A stretch of 64,000 nucleotides of DNA, from positions 753 to 64,752 of the forward strand of contig NZ_RCYZ01000002.1 in assembly GCF_006439025.1 (NCBI RefSeq). Reading direction: 5' to 3'. A program made the position numbers and the translations under genes. Position 1 is the stretch's first letter. Every line of letters begins with the position of its first letter. The stretch is from Hymenobacter nivis. GTDB taxonomy: Bacteria > Bacteroidota > Bacteroidia > Cytophagales > Hymenobacteraceae. This document shows positions 31,464-39,810 of this stretch, in pieces. The notes beneath the pieces are model-generated. The model saw only the letters and a list, made by a program, of their open reading frames with translations, had not been told where the DNA came from and ran no database searches.

Positions 31464-32630
31464 TTAGAAAGAAAGCGCGATGCTGGTAGTCAGATTGCCG
31501 TAGTTGCGGCTCGGGCCGTTATCGTGCTGAAAAATGGCGTTTTCTGACCTCAAGTAACGGCCCTCGATGCGAAACACCACGTTGGCCGTGGGCAGGTAGT
31601 CTAAGTTGAGCGAGGTGCCGCCAGCCAGGAAGCGGGCATCGGTCGGGGCCGGCGAAATGCCATTGATGAACACGCCCCGCTGCGCGTAGTAGTACTCACC
31701 GCGCAGAGTGGTCGAAAACTGCTCGGCCAGCTGGTATTTTACGAAGGCCGAGCCCGTGTGCCAGGTGTCGTAGCCGTGGTGGCCGGCACTCTGCTGCTTG
31801 CCCACATCAAACACCAAGGCCAGGTTGAGGCGCTGGGCGGCGGCGTAGGTGATGTAGAAATTGTGGAAGTAGCGCCGGCGCTTGAGCGAGTCCTGCGGCT
31901 GCTCGTTGCCGTAAAACGTGCTGCTGTTAATCAGCACCTTGGCCGTGGGCCGCCACTGGATTTGGGTGCCCAGGGCCTTGCCCTGGTTGGTTTCGCGGAT
32001 GTTCTGCCAGCCATTCAGCACCAGCCCGGTGAGCGTGAGCTTGGGGGCCACCTCGTAAGTAAACCGGGCCCCCGACTCGTAGTACGGCGAGTTTTCGGCC
32101 ATAATGGAGCGCGTCAGCGTCCAGTTATCCTTCGAAATGGCCGACTCAAACCCGATGTGCGAGGCAAAGATGCCGAGGTCGAGCCAGGCCTTTTTGAAGG
32201 GCCGGAAGCCCGCGTAGGCCTCGTAGATGTGCTGAAGCACGGGGTCTTCGGTGGCGTAGTTGGCGCTCACGTAGGTGCCCGCGTGCAGGGCCACCGAGCC
32301 GCGCACCCGGCCGTTGTCGTAGCGCGCGCCCAGGATGGCGTTGTTCACCGAAAACTCGTTCTGGCGGTTGTGGGCGTACAAAAAGTAGGGCCGGGCGTTG
32401 GTGCCCGCGTGGTTGAAATCGAAGCCATAGTACGCGTCCACGAACCCGTAGTAGGTGAGGGGCCCCGGGGCTGCGGGCGCTGCGGGCGGGGCCGGCGCGG
32501 CGGCGGGCGGCACGGCCAGGGCGGGGTCGGTGGTGGGGGCGGTTTGGGCCAGAGCGGGGGCCAGGGTGCCGGCGGCCAGCAGTGCCGTCAGTAAAGGTTT
32601 GGGCAGCAGGAAATGCGGAAAAGTTTTCAT
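31464..32630 (-). CDS. OmpL-like beta-barrel porin-2 family protein in kdp operon
   Basis: 388 residues. Signal peptide about 1-29 (APALAQ), an Ala/Pro linker, then a barrel starting TYYGFVDAYYGFDFNH and ending YGNLTTSIALSF with a terminal Phe. Features of the bbp2 (OmpL-like) family are FLYAHNRQNEFSVNNAILGARYD, EAYAGFRPF, SHIGFES and MAENSPYYESGARFTYE. It probably forms an outer-membrane channel; its position between kdpC and kup suggests it admits K+ or is needed under K+ limitation. That role is inferred from the operon. The ATG at 32630 opens the signal peptide. Confidence 0.88.
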   Translation of the reverse strand: MKTFPHFLLPKPLLTALLAAGTLAPALAQTAPTTDPALAVPPAAAPAPPAAPAAPGPLTYYGFVDAYYGFDFNHAGTNARPYFLYAHNRQNEFSVNNAILGARYDNGRVRGSVALHAGTYVSANYATEDPVLQHIYEAYAGFRPFKKAWLDLGIFASHIGFESAISKDNWTLTRSIMAENSPYYESGARFTYEVAPKLTLTGLVLNGWQNIRETNQGKALGTQIQWRPTAKVLINSSTFYGNEQPQDSLKRRRYFHNFYITYAAAQRLNLALVFDVGKQQSAGHHGYDTWHTGSAFVKYQLAEQFSTTLRGEYYYAQRGVFINGISPAPTDARFLAGGTSLNLDYLPTANVVFRIEGRYLRSENAIFQHDNGPSRNYGNLTTSIALSF

Positions 32631-32750
32631 CTAAAAGAAGCGGAACAAGAAGCAACTAGTGCCTCCCCGGCGGCCCAGGCAGGCCGCGCGGGGAGGACTT
32701 TTTAGCAGGTGCGGAAAGAATAGAATGAAACGATTTAGGGCCCCGGGGGC

Positions 32751-32810
32751 TCAGACGGTCAGCTCAATGGCGGCCCACAGCAGAAACAGAAACGTTACGG
32801 CGGCTTTCAT
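32751..32810 (-). CDS. 19-residue hydrophobic micro-ORF between kdpC and the porin gene
   Basis: ATG at 32810 and TGA at 32751 encode MKAAVTFLFLLWAAIELTV, a single membrane helix with a Lys at the cytoplasmic end. It starts 20 bases after the kdpC stop. By size and hydrophobicity it resembles KdpF-type peptides, although kdpF itself lies upstream of kdpA. Very short frames arise by chance, so this is a candidate. Confidence 0.4.
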   Translation of the reverse strand: MKAAVTFLFLLWAAIELTV

Positions 32811-32830
32811 GGCGCAGCGAAGAAAGGCGG

Positions 32831-33397
32831 TTAGCGGCCGGCGGGCGCGAGGGCGTCGAGGGCCAGGTTGAGCTGGAGCACGTTCACTTTGTCGGGGCCC
32901 AGCAGGCCGGCCTCCACGTGCTGCTGCACCAAGGCCTGCACCTGGGCCGGGGCCAGGTGGCGGGCGGCGGCCACCCGGGCCACCTGCACCAGGGCCCCTT
33001 GGGGCGAGAGGTGCGGATCGAGGCCAGAGCCGCTGGCGGTGAGCAGCTCGGCGGGCACGTCGGCGGCCTTCACGCCGGGGTTTTGCACCAGAAAGGTGTC
33101 GAGGCGGGCCTTCACCTGGGCCAGGTACTCGGGGTTCGAGGGCCCCTTGTTCGAGCCGCTGGAAGCATCAGCGTGGTAGTCGGCCGCCGAGGGGCGCGAG
33201 TTGAAGTACTGGGGCTTATCAAACTTCTGGCCCACGTTGGCGAAGCCCACGAGGCGGCCCTGGCGGCTGAGCTGCACGCCCTCGCCGCGGCCGGGAGCCA
33301 GCTGGGCAGCGGCCCAGACAAGGGCCGGATACGCGACGCAGCACAGCACCAGCAGGGTGAGGGTGAGGCGAAAGGCGATGAAGAGTTGGGATTTCAT
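32831..33397 (-). CDS. kdpC: KdpC, potassium-transporting ATPase subunit C
   Basis: 188 residues, the usual KdpC length. One N-terminal membrane helix (FRLTLTLLVLCCVAYPALVWAAAQL, about 9-33) and a periplasmic domain with QKFDKPQYFNSRPSAADYHAD, SSGSNKGPSNPEYL, PAELLTASGSGLDPHLSPQGA and the C-terminal VNVLQLNLALD, all KdpC signatures. KdpC stabilises the complex of KdpA and KdpB. It lies 79 bp downstream of kdpB. Confidence 0.96.
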   Translation of the reverse strand: MKSQLFIAFRLTLTLLVLCCVAYPALVWAAAQLAPGRGEGVQLSRQGRLVGFANVGQKFDKPQYFNSRPSAADYHADASSGSNKGPSNPEYLAQVKARLDTFLVQNPGVKAADVPAELLTASGSGLDPHLSPQGALVQVARVAAARHLAPAQVQALVQQHVEAGLLGPDKVNVLQLNLALDALAPAGR

Positions 33398-33476
33398 TGG
33401 GAAAGGAGGTTTCTATGGGCCGTAGCGCTTCGCTGTGCGCTGCACGACGGCCAATTATGCCTTGACGGTGAATTAA

Positions 33477-35522
33477 TTACAAAAACAGACCCACTACCAG
33501 GTCGATGGCCTTGATGCCGATGAAGGGCACGATGACGCCGCCGAGGCCGTAGATGAGCAGGTTGCGGCGCAGCAGGGCCGAGGCGCCCACGGCCTGGTAG
33601 GCCACGCCCCGCAGGGCCAGCGGCACCAGCGCCGGGATGATGAGGGCGTTGAAAATAACGGCGCTCAGGATGGCCGACTGCGGCGACTTCAGGCCCATCA
33701 CGTTTAGGGCCCCCAGCGCGGGGATGGCCACCATGAACAGGGCCGGCACAATGGCGAAGTACTTGGCCACATCGTTGGCGATGCTGAACGTGGTGAGCGT
33801 GCCGCGCGTCATCAGCAGCTGCTTACCAATTTCCACCACCTCAATGAGTTTGGTGGGGTCGTTGTCGAGGTCCACCATGTTGCCGGCTTCCTTGGCGGCC
33901 TGGGTGCCGCTGTTCATGGCCACCCCCACGTCGGCCTGGGCCAGGGCGGGGGCGTCGTTGGTGCCGTCGCCCATCATGGCCACCAGCTTGCCGGCCTGCT
34001 GCTCGGCGCGGATGTACTGCATCTTGTCCTCGGGCTTGGCCTCGGCGATGAAGTCGTCCACACCGGCTTTTTCGGCGATGAACTTGGCGGTGAGCGGGTT
34101 GTCGCCGGTCACCATTACGGTTTTGATGCCCATTTTGCGCAGGCGCTCGAACCGCTCCTGGATGCCGGGCTTGATGATGTCCTGCAATTCCACCACGCCT
34201 AGCACGCGGTCGTTTTCGCTCACCACCAGCGGCGTGCCGCCGTTGCTTGCCACCGCTTTCACGCGGTCGGCTACGTCGTCGTGGTAGGGCTGGCCGGCGG
34301 CCTCGGCCAGGCGGCGGATGGCGTCGGCGGCGCCCTTGCGGATGCGGGTGCCGCCGGCCAGCGTCACGCCCGAGGAGCGGGTTTCGGCCGTGAACTTGAT
34401 AAGCTCGGCCCCGTCGAGGCGGCTTTGCAGGGCCTGGGGGTTCACTTTGTTGTCGCGGGCCAGTTCCACAATGCTCTTGCCCTCCGGGGTTTCGTCGGTG
34501 AGCGAGCTGATGGTGGCCTTTTCCACAAACTCCAGCATCGGCACGCCGGGGGCGGGCCAGAAGTGGGTGGCCTTGCGGTTGCCGATGGTGATGGTGCCGG
34601 TTTTGTCCAGCAGCAGCACGTCGATGTCGCCGGCCGTTTCCACGGCTTTGCCGCTCTTGGTGATGACGTTGGCGCGCAGGGCCCTATCCATGCCGGCGAT
34701 GCCGATGGCCGAAAGCAGGCCCCCAATCGTGGTCGGAATCAGGCACACAAACAGGGCGATGAAGGCCGAAATGGCAATCGGGGTGCGGGCGTACTCAGCA
34801 AACGGCTGGAGCGTGACGCACACGATGACGAACACCAGCGTAAAGCCCGCGAGCAGGATGGTGAGGGCAATTTCGTTGGGCGTTTTCTGGCGCGAGGCGC
34901 CTTCCACGAGGGCAATCATCTTGTCGAGAAACGACTCGCCGGGGGCCGTCGTCACCTGCACCACGATGCGGTCGGAAAGCACCTTGGTGCCGCCCGTGAC
35001 CGACGACTTGTCGCCGCCCGCCTCGCGGATGACCGGGGCCGATTCGCCGGTGATGGCCGACTCGTCAATCGTGGCCAGGCCCTCGATGATTTCGCCGTCG
35101 GTGGGGATGATCTCCCCGGCTTCGACCACGAACACCTGGCCTTTTTGCAGTTGGGCTGAGCTCACGGCCGTCATCGTGCCGTCGGGCTGGCGCACGTTGG
35201 CGGGCGTGTCCTGGCGGGTTTTGCGGAGCGAGTCGGCCTGGGCCTTGCCGCGGGCCTCGGCAATGGCCTCGGCGAAGTTGGCGAACAGCAGCGTGAGGAA
35301 CAGCACCACGAACACCGTGGCGTTGTAGCTGAAGCTGCCCTGTGCCGCGTCGGGCCGCACGAGCAGGCCGATGGTGACGAAGAACATGACCACCGTGCCC
35401 AACTCCACGGTGAACATGACCGGATTGCGGAACATGATGCGCGGGTCGAGCTTCACGAACGCTTGGCCGATGGCTTCGCGGACGAGGGCGGGTTGAAAAA
35501 GGGATTGGGACTGGGTTGCCAT
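33477..35522 (-). CDS. kdpB: KdpB, P-type ATPase subunit of the Kdp potassium pump
   Basis: 681 residues, complete. Phosphorylation site D306 in [10 protein letters not shown]; actuator motif ITGES at 157-161 with Ser161, the equivalent of the inhibitory phosphoserine of E. coli; nucleotide-binding and hinge motifs [11 protein letters not shown] and [18 protein letters not shown]. The membrane helices are spread as in other KdpB proteins. It hydrolyses ATP to drive K+ uptake through KdpA. It starts 92 bp after kdpA ends and precedes kdpC. ATG at 35522 gives the family's normal N-terminus ([21 protein letters not shown]). Confidence 0.97.
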   Translation of the reverse strand: MATQSQSLFQPALVREAIGQAFVKLDPRIMFRNPVMFTVELGTVVMFFVTIGLLVRPDAAQGSFSYNATVFVVLFLTLLFANFAEAIAEARGKAQADSLRKTRQDTPANVRQPDGTMTAVSSAQLQKGQVFVVEAGEIIPTDGEIIEGLATIDESAITGESAPVIREAGGDKSSVTGGTKVLSDRIVVQVTTAPGESFLDKMIALVEGASRQKTPNEIALTILLAGFTLVFVIVCVTLQPFAEYARTPIAISAFIALFVCLIPTTIGGLLSAIGIAGMDRALRANVITKSGKAVETAGDIDVLLLDKTGTITIGNRKATHFWPAPGVPMLEFVEKATISSLTDETPEGKSIVELARDNKVNPQALQSRLDGAELIKFTAETRSSGVTLAGGTRIRKGAADAIRRLAEAAGQPYHDDVADRVKAVASNGGTPLVVSENDRVLGVVELQDIIKPGIQERFERLRKMGIKTVMVTGDNPLTAKFIAEKAGVDDFIAEAKPEDKMQYIRAEQQAGKLVAMMGDGTNDAPALAQADVGVAMNSGTQAAKEAGNMVDLDNDPTKLIEVVEIGKQLLMTRGTLTTFSIANDVAKYFAIVPALFMVAIPALGALNVMGLKSPQSAILSAVIFNALIIPALVPLALRGVAYQAVGASALLRRNLLIYGLGGVIVPFIGIKAIDLVVGLFL

Positions 35523-35614
35523 TGTCGGAAGCTGTTGGCCGAGGGCTGCTAGCTGTTAGGTTTTTTTGGGTAAAAGCGAGGAAGGGAGAAGGCCGGCGCG
35601 GCGGGTGCGGGGCC

Positions 35615-37321
35615 CTAGCGGGCGTACAGCGTAAAGTGCTCGGCCAGGGGCCCCAGGGCCAGGGCGGGGAAGAAGGCCAGGGCGGCGATGATCCAGATCA
35701 CGAAGAAGACCATGATGCCGAAGGTGCCCGTGTCGGTGCGCAGGGTGCCAGCGCTTTCGGGGATGTACTTTTTGCGGGCCAGCAGGCCGGCGATGGCCAC
35801 CGGCCCGATGATGGGCAGGTAGCGGGCCAGGATCATCACCACGCCGGTGCTGATATTCCACCAGAGTGTGTTGTCGCCGAGGCCCTCGAAGCCCGAGCCG
35901 TTGTTGGCGGACGCGGAGGTGTACTCGTAGAGCATTTCGGAGAAGCCGTGGTAGCCGGGGTTGGCCAGCCAGCCGGCGTAGGCCGTGGGGTTGCCCACGT
36001 AGAGGTGGGCGGCCATGGCGGTGCCGGCTAGGATGAGCAGCGGGTGCAGCAGGGCCACTACTATGGCAATTTTCATCTCGCGGGCCTCAATCTTCTTGCC
36101 CAGGAATTCGGGGGTGCGCCCCACCATCAGGCCCGAAATGAACACGGCGATGATGACGAACACGAAGAAGTTGAGGAAGCCCACGCCCACCCCGCCGTAG
36201 AAGGCGTTGGTCATCATGCCCAGCAGCTCGGCCATGCCCGACACGGGCATGTGCGAGTCGTGCATGGAGTTCACCGAGCCGCAGGAAATGACGGTGTTGG
36301 TGATGCCCCAGTAGGCCGAGGCCGCCGCGCCGAAGCGCACTTCCTTGCCCTCCAGGGCCCCCAGGCGCTGGTCGGCGCCCATGTGGGCGATGGCGGGGTT
36401 GCCGTGGGTTTCGTAGTACACGGTGGGGGCCAGCAGCATCAGGAAGCCCACCGTCATCACCCCGAACACCATGTACGACAGCCGGGGCCGCTTAATGTAG
36501 TAGCCGAAGGCGAACACCAAAGCCAGTGGGATGAGCACCAGGGCGAAGTTCTCGACGGCGTTGGTGAGGTAGGTGGGGTTTTCGAGCGGGTGGGCCGAGT
36601 TGGCCCCGAAGAAGCCGCCGCCGTTGGTGCCCAGCTCCTTGATGGCCACCATGGCGGCCACGGGGCCCCGGCTCACGAAGGTGCTGTCGCCCTGCACGGT
36701 CACGAGTGGCGCCTTGCCGGCCCAGCCCATGGGCGTGCCCTGAAACACGAGCACCAGCGCCACGGCCAGCGCAATGGGCAGCAGCACGCGGGTGATGCTC
36801 TTGAGGAAGTAAACGTAGAAGTTGCCCAGCTTCTCGGTGGTGCGGTCGCGCAGGGCGTTGAACACCACCACGCAGGCGGCCATGCCGATGGCGGCCGTCA
36901 CGAACTGCAAAAACATCAGGCAGAACACCTGCGAGAAGTACGTGGCGCCCGACTCGCCGGAGTAGTGCTGCAAGTTGCAGTTTACCAGGAAGGAGATGGC
37001 CGTGTTGAACGCCTGGTCGGGCGACATGCTGGGGTTGTGGTCGGGGTTGAGCGGCAGGCTGCCCTGGGTGCAGAGCACGAACATGGCCCAAATGAACCAG
37101 ACCAAGTTGATGGTGAGCAGCGCCACCAGGTGCTGCTGCCAGCTCATTTCGCGCTCGGGCCGCACGCCGCCCAGGCGGTAAATGAGGCGCTCCAGGGGCC
37201 CCAGGAAATCGGACCAGCTTTTGTCGCCCCGGTACACGGTGGCCAAGTAGCGGCCCAGCGGCACGGCCAGCAGCACGGTGCTGCCGAAAATGACGAGGAT
37301 GCCGAGAAGTTCTTTGTTCAT
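35615..37321 (-). CDS. kdpA: KdpA, potassium-translocating subunit
   Basis: 568 residues with about ten membrane helices. KdpA motifs: PLGRYLATVYRGDKSW near the start, FNTAISFLVNCNLQHYSGE and the selectivity-filter stretches TNGGGFFGANSAHPLENP, ITNTVISCGSVNSMHDS and YTSASANNGSGFEGLG. It forms the K+ channel-like path of the KdpFABC pump. Length and motifs are complete. It lies downstream of kdpF with a 43-base gap that contains a GC-rich inverted segment. Confidence 0.97.
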   Translation of the reverse strand: MNKELLGILVIFGSTVLLAVPLGRYLATVYRGDKSWSDFLGPLERLIYRLGGVRPEREMSWQQHLVALLTINLVWFIWAMFVLCTQGSLPLNPDHNPSMSPDQAFNTAISFLVNCNLQHYSGESGATYFSQVFCLMFLQFVTAAIGMAACVVVFNALRDRTTEKLGNFYVYFLKSITRVLLPIALAVALVLVFQGTPMGWAGKAPLVTVQGDSTFVSRGPVAAMVAIKELGTNGGGFFGANSAHPLENPTYLTNAVENFALVLIPLALVFAFGYYIKRPRLSYMVFGVMTVGFLMLLAPTVYYETHGNPAIAHMGADQRLGALEGKEVRFGAAASAYWGITNTVISCGSVNSMHDSHMPVSGMAELLGMMTNAFYGGVGVGFLNFFVFVIIAVFISGLMVGRTPEFLGKKIEAREMKIAIVVALLHPLLILAGTAMAAHLYVGNPTAYAGWLANPGYHGFSEMLYEYTSASANNGSGFEGLGDNTLWWNISTGVVMILARYLPIIGPVAIAGLLARKKYIPESAGTLRTDTGTFGIMVFFVIWIIAALAFFPALALGPLAEHFTLYAR

Positions 37322-37364
37322 GGTAAGAGGGTGGGGCCCCCGCCGAAAGGCGCCGGGGCCCCGG

Positions 37365-37445
37365 TTAGAATTTTTCCGGTTTCAGCAACACGTAGCAGAG
37401 GTAGCCGAAGGTGGCAAGGGCAAGCAGCAAAAGGGCGAACATCAT
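37365..37445 (-). CDS. kdpF: KdpF, small accessory subunit
   Basis: 26 residues: MMFALLLLALATFGYLCYVL then LKPEKF. One membrane helix followed by the LLKPEKF ending that is characteristic of KdpF. It lies directly upstream of kdpA, the standard place. Either of two adjacent ATG codons (37445 or 37442) may be used. KdpF stabilises the pump complex. Confidence 0.88.
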   Translation of the reverse strand: MMFALLLLALATFGYLCYVLLKPEKF

Positions 37446-37458
37446 GGCGCGGGGCGGA

Positions 37459-37554
37459 TTAGATGTGGTCGAAAAAATCGACCGATTTGTAGAAGAGCCA
37501 GAAGAAGCCGATGCCGGCGGCAGAGAGGACCGGAATCATGAGGGCGGGGGCCAT
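37459..37554 (-). CDS. 31-residue membrane peptide at head of kdp operon
   Basis: From ATG 37554 to TAA 37459, starting MAPALMIPVLSAAGIGFFWL and ending FYKSVDFFDHI. One hydrophobic helix with an aromatic, acidic tail. It stops 13 bases before kdpF and appears to be the first cistron of the operon. I have the impression that similar short frames precede kdpF in other Bacteroidota, but I cannot name a family. A pump-associated role is inferred from position. Confidence 0.62.
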   Translation of the reverse strand: MAPALMIPVLSAAGIGFFWLFYKSVDFFDHI

Positions 37555-37597
37555 GGCGAAAACTTTTAGTGAAGAATAAGTGGTTGCGTGGGCCGTA

Positions 37598-37613
37598 AGC
37601 CAACGGCGCACCC
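37598..37613 (-). promoter_or_regulatory. possible sigma-54 promoter of the kdp operon
   Basis: On the minus strand GGGTGCGCCGTTGGCT has GG and GC exactly 10 bases apart, plus C6, G7, T12 and W16 of the consensus TGGCACG-N4-TTGCW. The match at positions 4-5 is poor. Transcription would start about 30 bases upstream of the 31-aa peptide. Confidence 0.35.
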
Positions 37614-37708
37614 ATTCCCCGCACGGCACCTGCTCTTGCGCGTAACAATCAGATTGTCAGTAATAAATATTTTTTTGGCGTCCCACACCGGGGCCCTGGC
37701 GGCCCGCT

Positions 37709-37751
37709 CACCCTACCGTTTTGGTAGGGTGCTTTCCAAAACGGTAGGGTG
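37709..37751. promoter_or_regulatory. nested inverted repeats, candidate activator binding sites
   Basis: ACCCTACC-GTTTT-GGTAGGGT (37710-37730) is a 21-bp dyad. In addition 37709-37724 and 37736-37751 are exact 16-bp reverse complements around an 11-bp loop. It lies about 90 bp upstream of the plus-strand sigma-54 promoter and about 110 bp upstream of the minus-strand candidate, a usual distance for an enhancer-type site. Confidence 0.55.
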
Positions 37752-37812
37752 CCGGCGGGCATGAACGGCCGCTTGGGTCCCCAGGGCGGCATGGGCGGGC
37801 TTTTGGGGCCCC

Positions 37813-37828
37813 TGGCACGGCACTGGCA
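37813..37828 (+). promoter_or_regulatory. strong sigma-54 promoter candidate TGGCACG-GCAC-TGGCA
   Basis: TGGCACGGCACTGGCA matches the consensus TGGCACG-N4-TTGCA at every defined position except one (G for T at position 13). The GG and GC dinucleotides are 10 bases apart. Start of transcription would be near 37839, about 20 bases before the ATG at 37860. Confidence 0.65.
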
Positions 37829-37859
37829 TTCCCAGGAGCATTACCACCCAGCTTGCTCT

Positions 37860-38171
37860 ATGCCCGACTTACTGGCCGAAATCACCGCTGCCGCCCGTGC
37901 CTACTACGCCCAGGCCAACGCCCTGCCCCTCACCGCCACCGATTTCCTGTCTTGGCTCGACGAGCAGCCCCCCGCCCGCCGGGCCGATTTGCTGGCGCGC
38001 GGCCTGGTGGCCAGCCGCGCCGAGCCCCACTTCCTGCGCTACTGCCTCGAGTGCCGGGGCTACGCCATGCGCGCGTTCATGGCCCCGCGCCTGTCGGTGC
38101 CCGCCTACGAGCTGTGGGCCGCCCACGGCGAATTCAACGGCGACCTGCCGCCGCACGGCATTGCCCGGTAG
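37860..38171 (+). CDS. hypothetical 103-residue protein behind a sigma-54 promoter
   Basis: 103 residues, no signal peptide or membrane helix. Sequence is helical in the first half (LLAEITAAARAYYAQANALP, TDFLSWLDEQPPARRADLL) with a Cys-containing middle (FLRYCLECRGYAMRAFM) and the end YELWAAHGEFNGDLPPHGIAR. I recognise no family. It sits alone between kdp and the sigma-54 activator gene, transcribed opposite to both. A near-consensus sigma-54 promoter lies 31 bp before its ATG and near-identical dyad elements flank it, so it is probably a target of the activator. Codon use and GC match the neighbours. Confidence 0.72.
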   Translation: MPDLLAEITAAARAYYAQANALPLTATDFLSWLDEQPPARRADLLARGLVASRAEPHFLRYCLECRGYAMRAFMAPRLSVPAYELWAAHGEFNGDLPPHGIAR

Positions 38172-38208
38172 GCTAGTTAGGGCCCCGGCGCGGGCGGCGC
38201 CGGGGAAT

Positions 38209-38230
38209 TACCATTTTGGTAGGGTGCTTT
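38209..38230. promoter_or_regulatory. second copy of TACC-N5-GGTAGGGTGCTTT element
   Basis: Identical to 37714-37735 at 21 of 22 positions, including TTTTGGTAGGGTGCTTT. It lies 38 bp after the 103-aa gene and about 100 bp beyond the stop of the activator gene. A further activator site or a flanking repeat are both possible. Confidence 0.45.
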
Positions 38231-38330
38231 GCCGCTTCGGGCGCGGCTCTCAGGCGGGTTGCCGCACCGAAGCACAGGGGCCCCGGGGTAACCTGGGGCT
38301 GTATTGAAGCTGTATTGAACAGGGCCCCCG

Positions 38331-39698
38331 CTACCCCAGCCCGTACTCTTGCACCTTGCGGTAGAGCGTGGTGAGGCCGATGCCGAGCACCCGGGCGGCC
38401 TCGGTTTTGTTGCCGCCGGCTTCCAGCAAAATGCGGCGGATGTGCTGCTCCTCCACGCGGCGCAGGCTGCGCTCATCGTCGGCCGCGGCGGGGCCGGCGG
38501 GGGCCGCGGCGGCGAGCTGAATTTCCAACGGCAGGCCGTCGAGGTCGAGCGGCTGGCCGGCGGGCGTGAGGATGGCAGCGCGTTCGAGCACGTTGCGCAG
38601 TTCGCGCACGTTGCCGGGCCAAGCGTAGGCTTGCAGGGCGCGCAGGGCCTCGGCGGTGAGCACCAGGGGCCGCCGGGTGAGCTTAGCGGCCAGCTGGCGC
38701 GAGTAGAACTCGACCAGCGCGGGCACGTCGGCGCGGCGGGCACTGAGGGGCGGCACTTGCACCTCAAACACCGAAAGGCGGTAGTACAAGTCGGGCCGGA
38801 AGCGCCCGGCGTCGGCCTCCTGCTTGAGGTTGCGGTTGGTGGCGGCGACGAGGCGCACGTTCACGCGGGTGGGCTTGGTGTCGCCAATTTTCAGGAACTC
38901 CTGGCTTTCGAGCACCCGCAGCAGCTTGGCTTGCAGGCCTAGCTCCAGCTCGCCAATCTCGTCGAGGAACAGCGTGCCGCCGTTGGCTTCCTCAATCAGC
39001 CCCTTCTTGTCGGCCTGGGCCCCCGTGAAGGCGCCCTTCTTGTAGCCAAACAGCTCCGACTCCAGCAATTCGCGCGAAAAGGCGCTGCAATTGACGGCCA
39101 CAAACGCCTTCTGCCGCCGCCCGCTGGCCCCGTGGATGGCCTGGGCAAAGAGCTCCTTGCCCGCGCCCGTGGGGCCCCCCAGCAGCACGGTGGCGTCGGT
39201 GGGCGCCACTTGGCGGGCCAGGTGCTTGGCCGCTTCCAGGGCCGGCGCGTGCCCGATGATGGCGTCGAACGTGGACTGGGCCCCCGCCACCTGGCGCTCG
39301 AGGTCGGCCACGCGGTGCTGGAGGCGCGCTTTTTCCACGGCCCGCTCGGCCACCACCAGCAGCTGGTCGTCGGAGTCGCCCTTGGTGAGGTAGTCGAAGG
39401 CCCCCGCCTTCATGGCGCGCACGCCGTCGGCCACGGTGCCGTAGGCGGTCATCAGCACCACTTCGGCCAGGGGGGCCTGGGCCTTGTAGCGGGGCAGCAG
39501 CTCCACGCCGTGGCCGTCGGGCAGCTTCACGTCGCTCAGCACCAGCAGCACCTCGTCGGCGTGGTCGTGCAGGGCTTGCAGGCCGCGGCGGGCGTCGGAG
39601 GCTTGCAGCACGGTGTAGCCTTCCAACTCCAGCAGGCGCCCCACCACGGTGCGCAGCTGGGTTTCGTCGTCAATCAGCAAAATGGTGCCGGTGGGCAT
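38331..39698 (-). CDS. sigma-54-dependent response regulator (NtrC family)
   Basis: 455 residues from the ATG at 39698. Receiver domain 1-120 with acidic pocket D10-D11, phospho-acceptor D56 (LSDVKLPDG), and T84 in VVLMTAYG. AAA+ domain about 143-375 with Walker A GGPTGAGKE (174-182), the sigma-54 contact loop GAFTGA (222-227), Walker B GGTLFLDE (240-247) and RFRPDLYYRLSVF. C-terminal Fis-type helix-turn-helix (EEQHIRRILLEAGGNKTEAA, LGIGLTTLYRK). It activates sigma-54 promoters after phosphorylation. Its position upstream of kdp, with no KdpE present, suggests that it is the partner of the kinase at 26377 and controls the sigma-54 promoters at 37.6-37.8 kb. An N-terminal extension to 39773 is rejected as it precedes the receiver's first strand. 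Confidence 0.95.
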   Translation of the reverse strand: MPTGTILLIDDETQLRTVVGRLLELEGYTVLQASDARRGLQALHDHADEVLLVLSDVKLPDGHGVELLPRYKAQAPLAEVVLMTAYGTVADGVRAMKAGAFDYLTKGDSDDQLLVVAERAVEKARLQHRVADLERQVAGAQSTFDAIIGHAPALEAAKHLARQVAPTDATVLLGGPTGAGKELFAQAIHGASGRRQKAFVAVNCSAFSRELLESELFGYKKGAFTGAQADKKGLIEEANGGTLFLDEIGELELGLQAKLLRVLESQEFLKIGDTKPTRVNVRLVAATNRNLKQEADAGRFRPDLYYRLSVFEVQVPPLSARRADVPALVEFYSRQLAAKLTRRPLVLTAEALRALQAYAWPGNVRELRNVLERAAILTPAGQPLDLDGLPLEIQLAAAAPAGPAAADDERSLRRVEEQHIRRILLEAGGNKTEAARVLGIGLTTLYRKVQEYGLG

Positions 39699-39758
39699 GG
39701 GCGGGCGGGGCAAGTGGGCCCCCAAAGAACGGCCACGCGGCCCGCCCACTACGCAAAA

Positions 39759-39788
39759 AGGGCCCCGCACCAAGCGGTGCGGGGCCCT
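39759..39788. terminator. hairpin terminator after susD-like gene
   Basis: Perfect 13-bp stem AGGGCCCCGCACC with loop AAGC, flanked by AAAA on one side and AAAAAA on the other. On the minus strand the stem is followed by a T-run, so it ends the SusC/SusD transcript and insulates the sigma-54 activator gene. Confidence 0.85.
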
Positions 39789-39810
39789 AAAAAAGCGGCT
39801 GCCCGGGCGG

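Noticed and set aside
26377-39698. A kdpE response regulator gene in the kdp region
   Set aside because: Searched for an OmpR-type regulator with a winged helix and found none. The only response regulator here is the sigma-54 activator at 38331.
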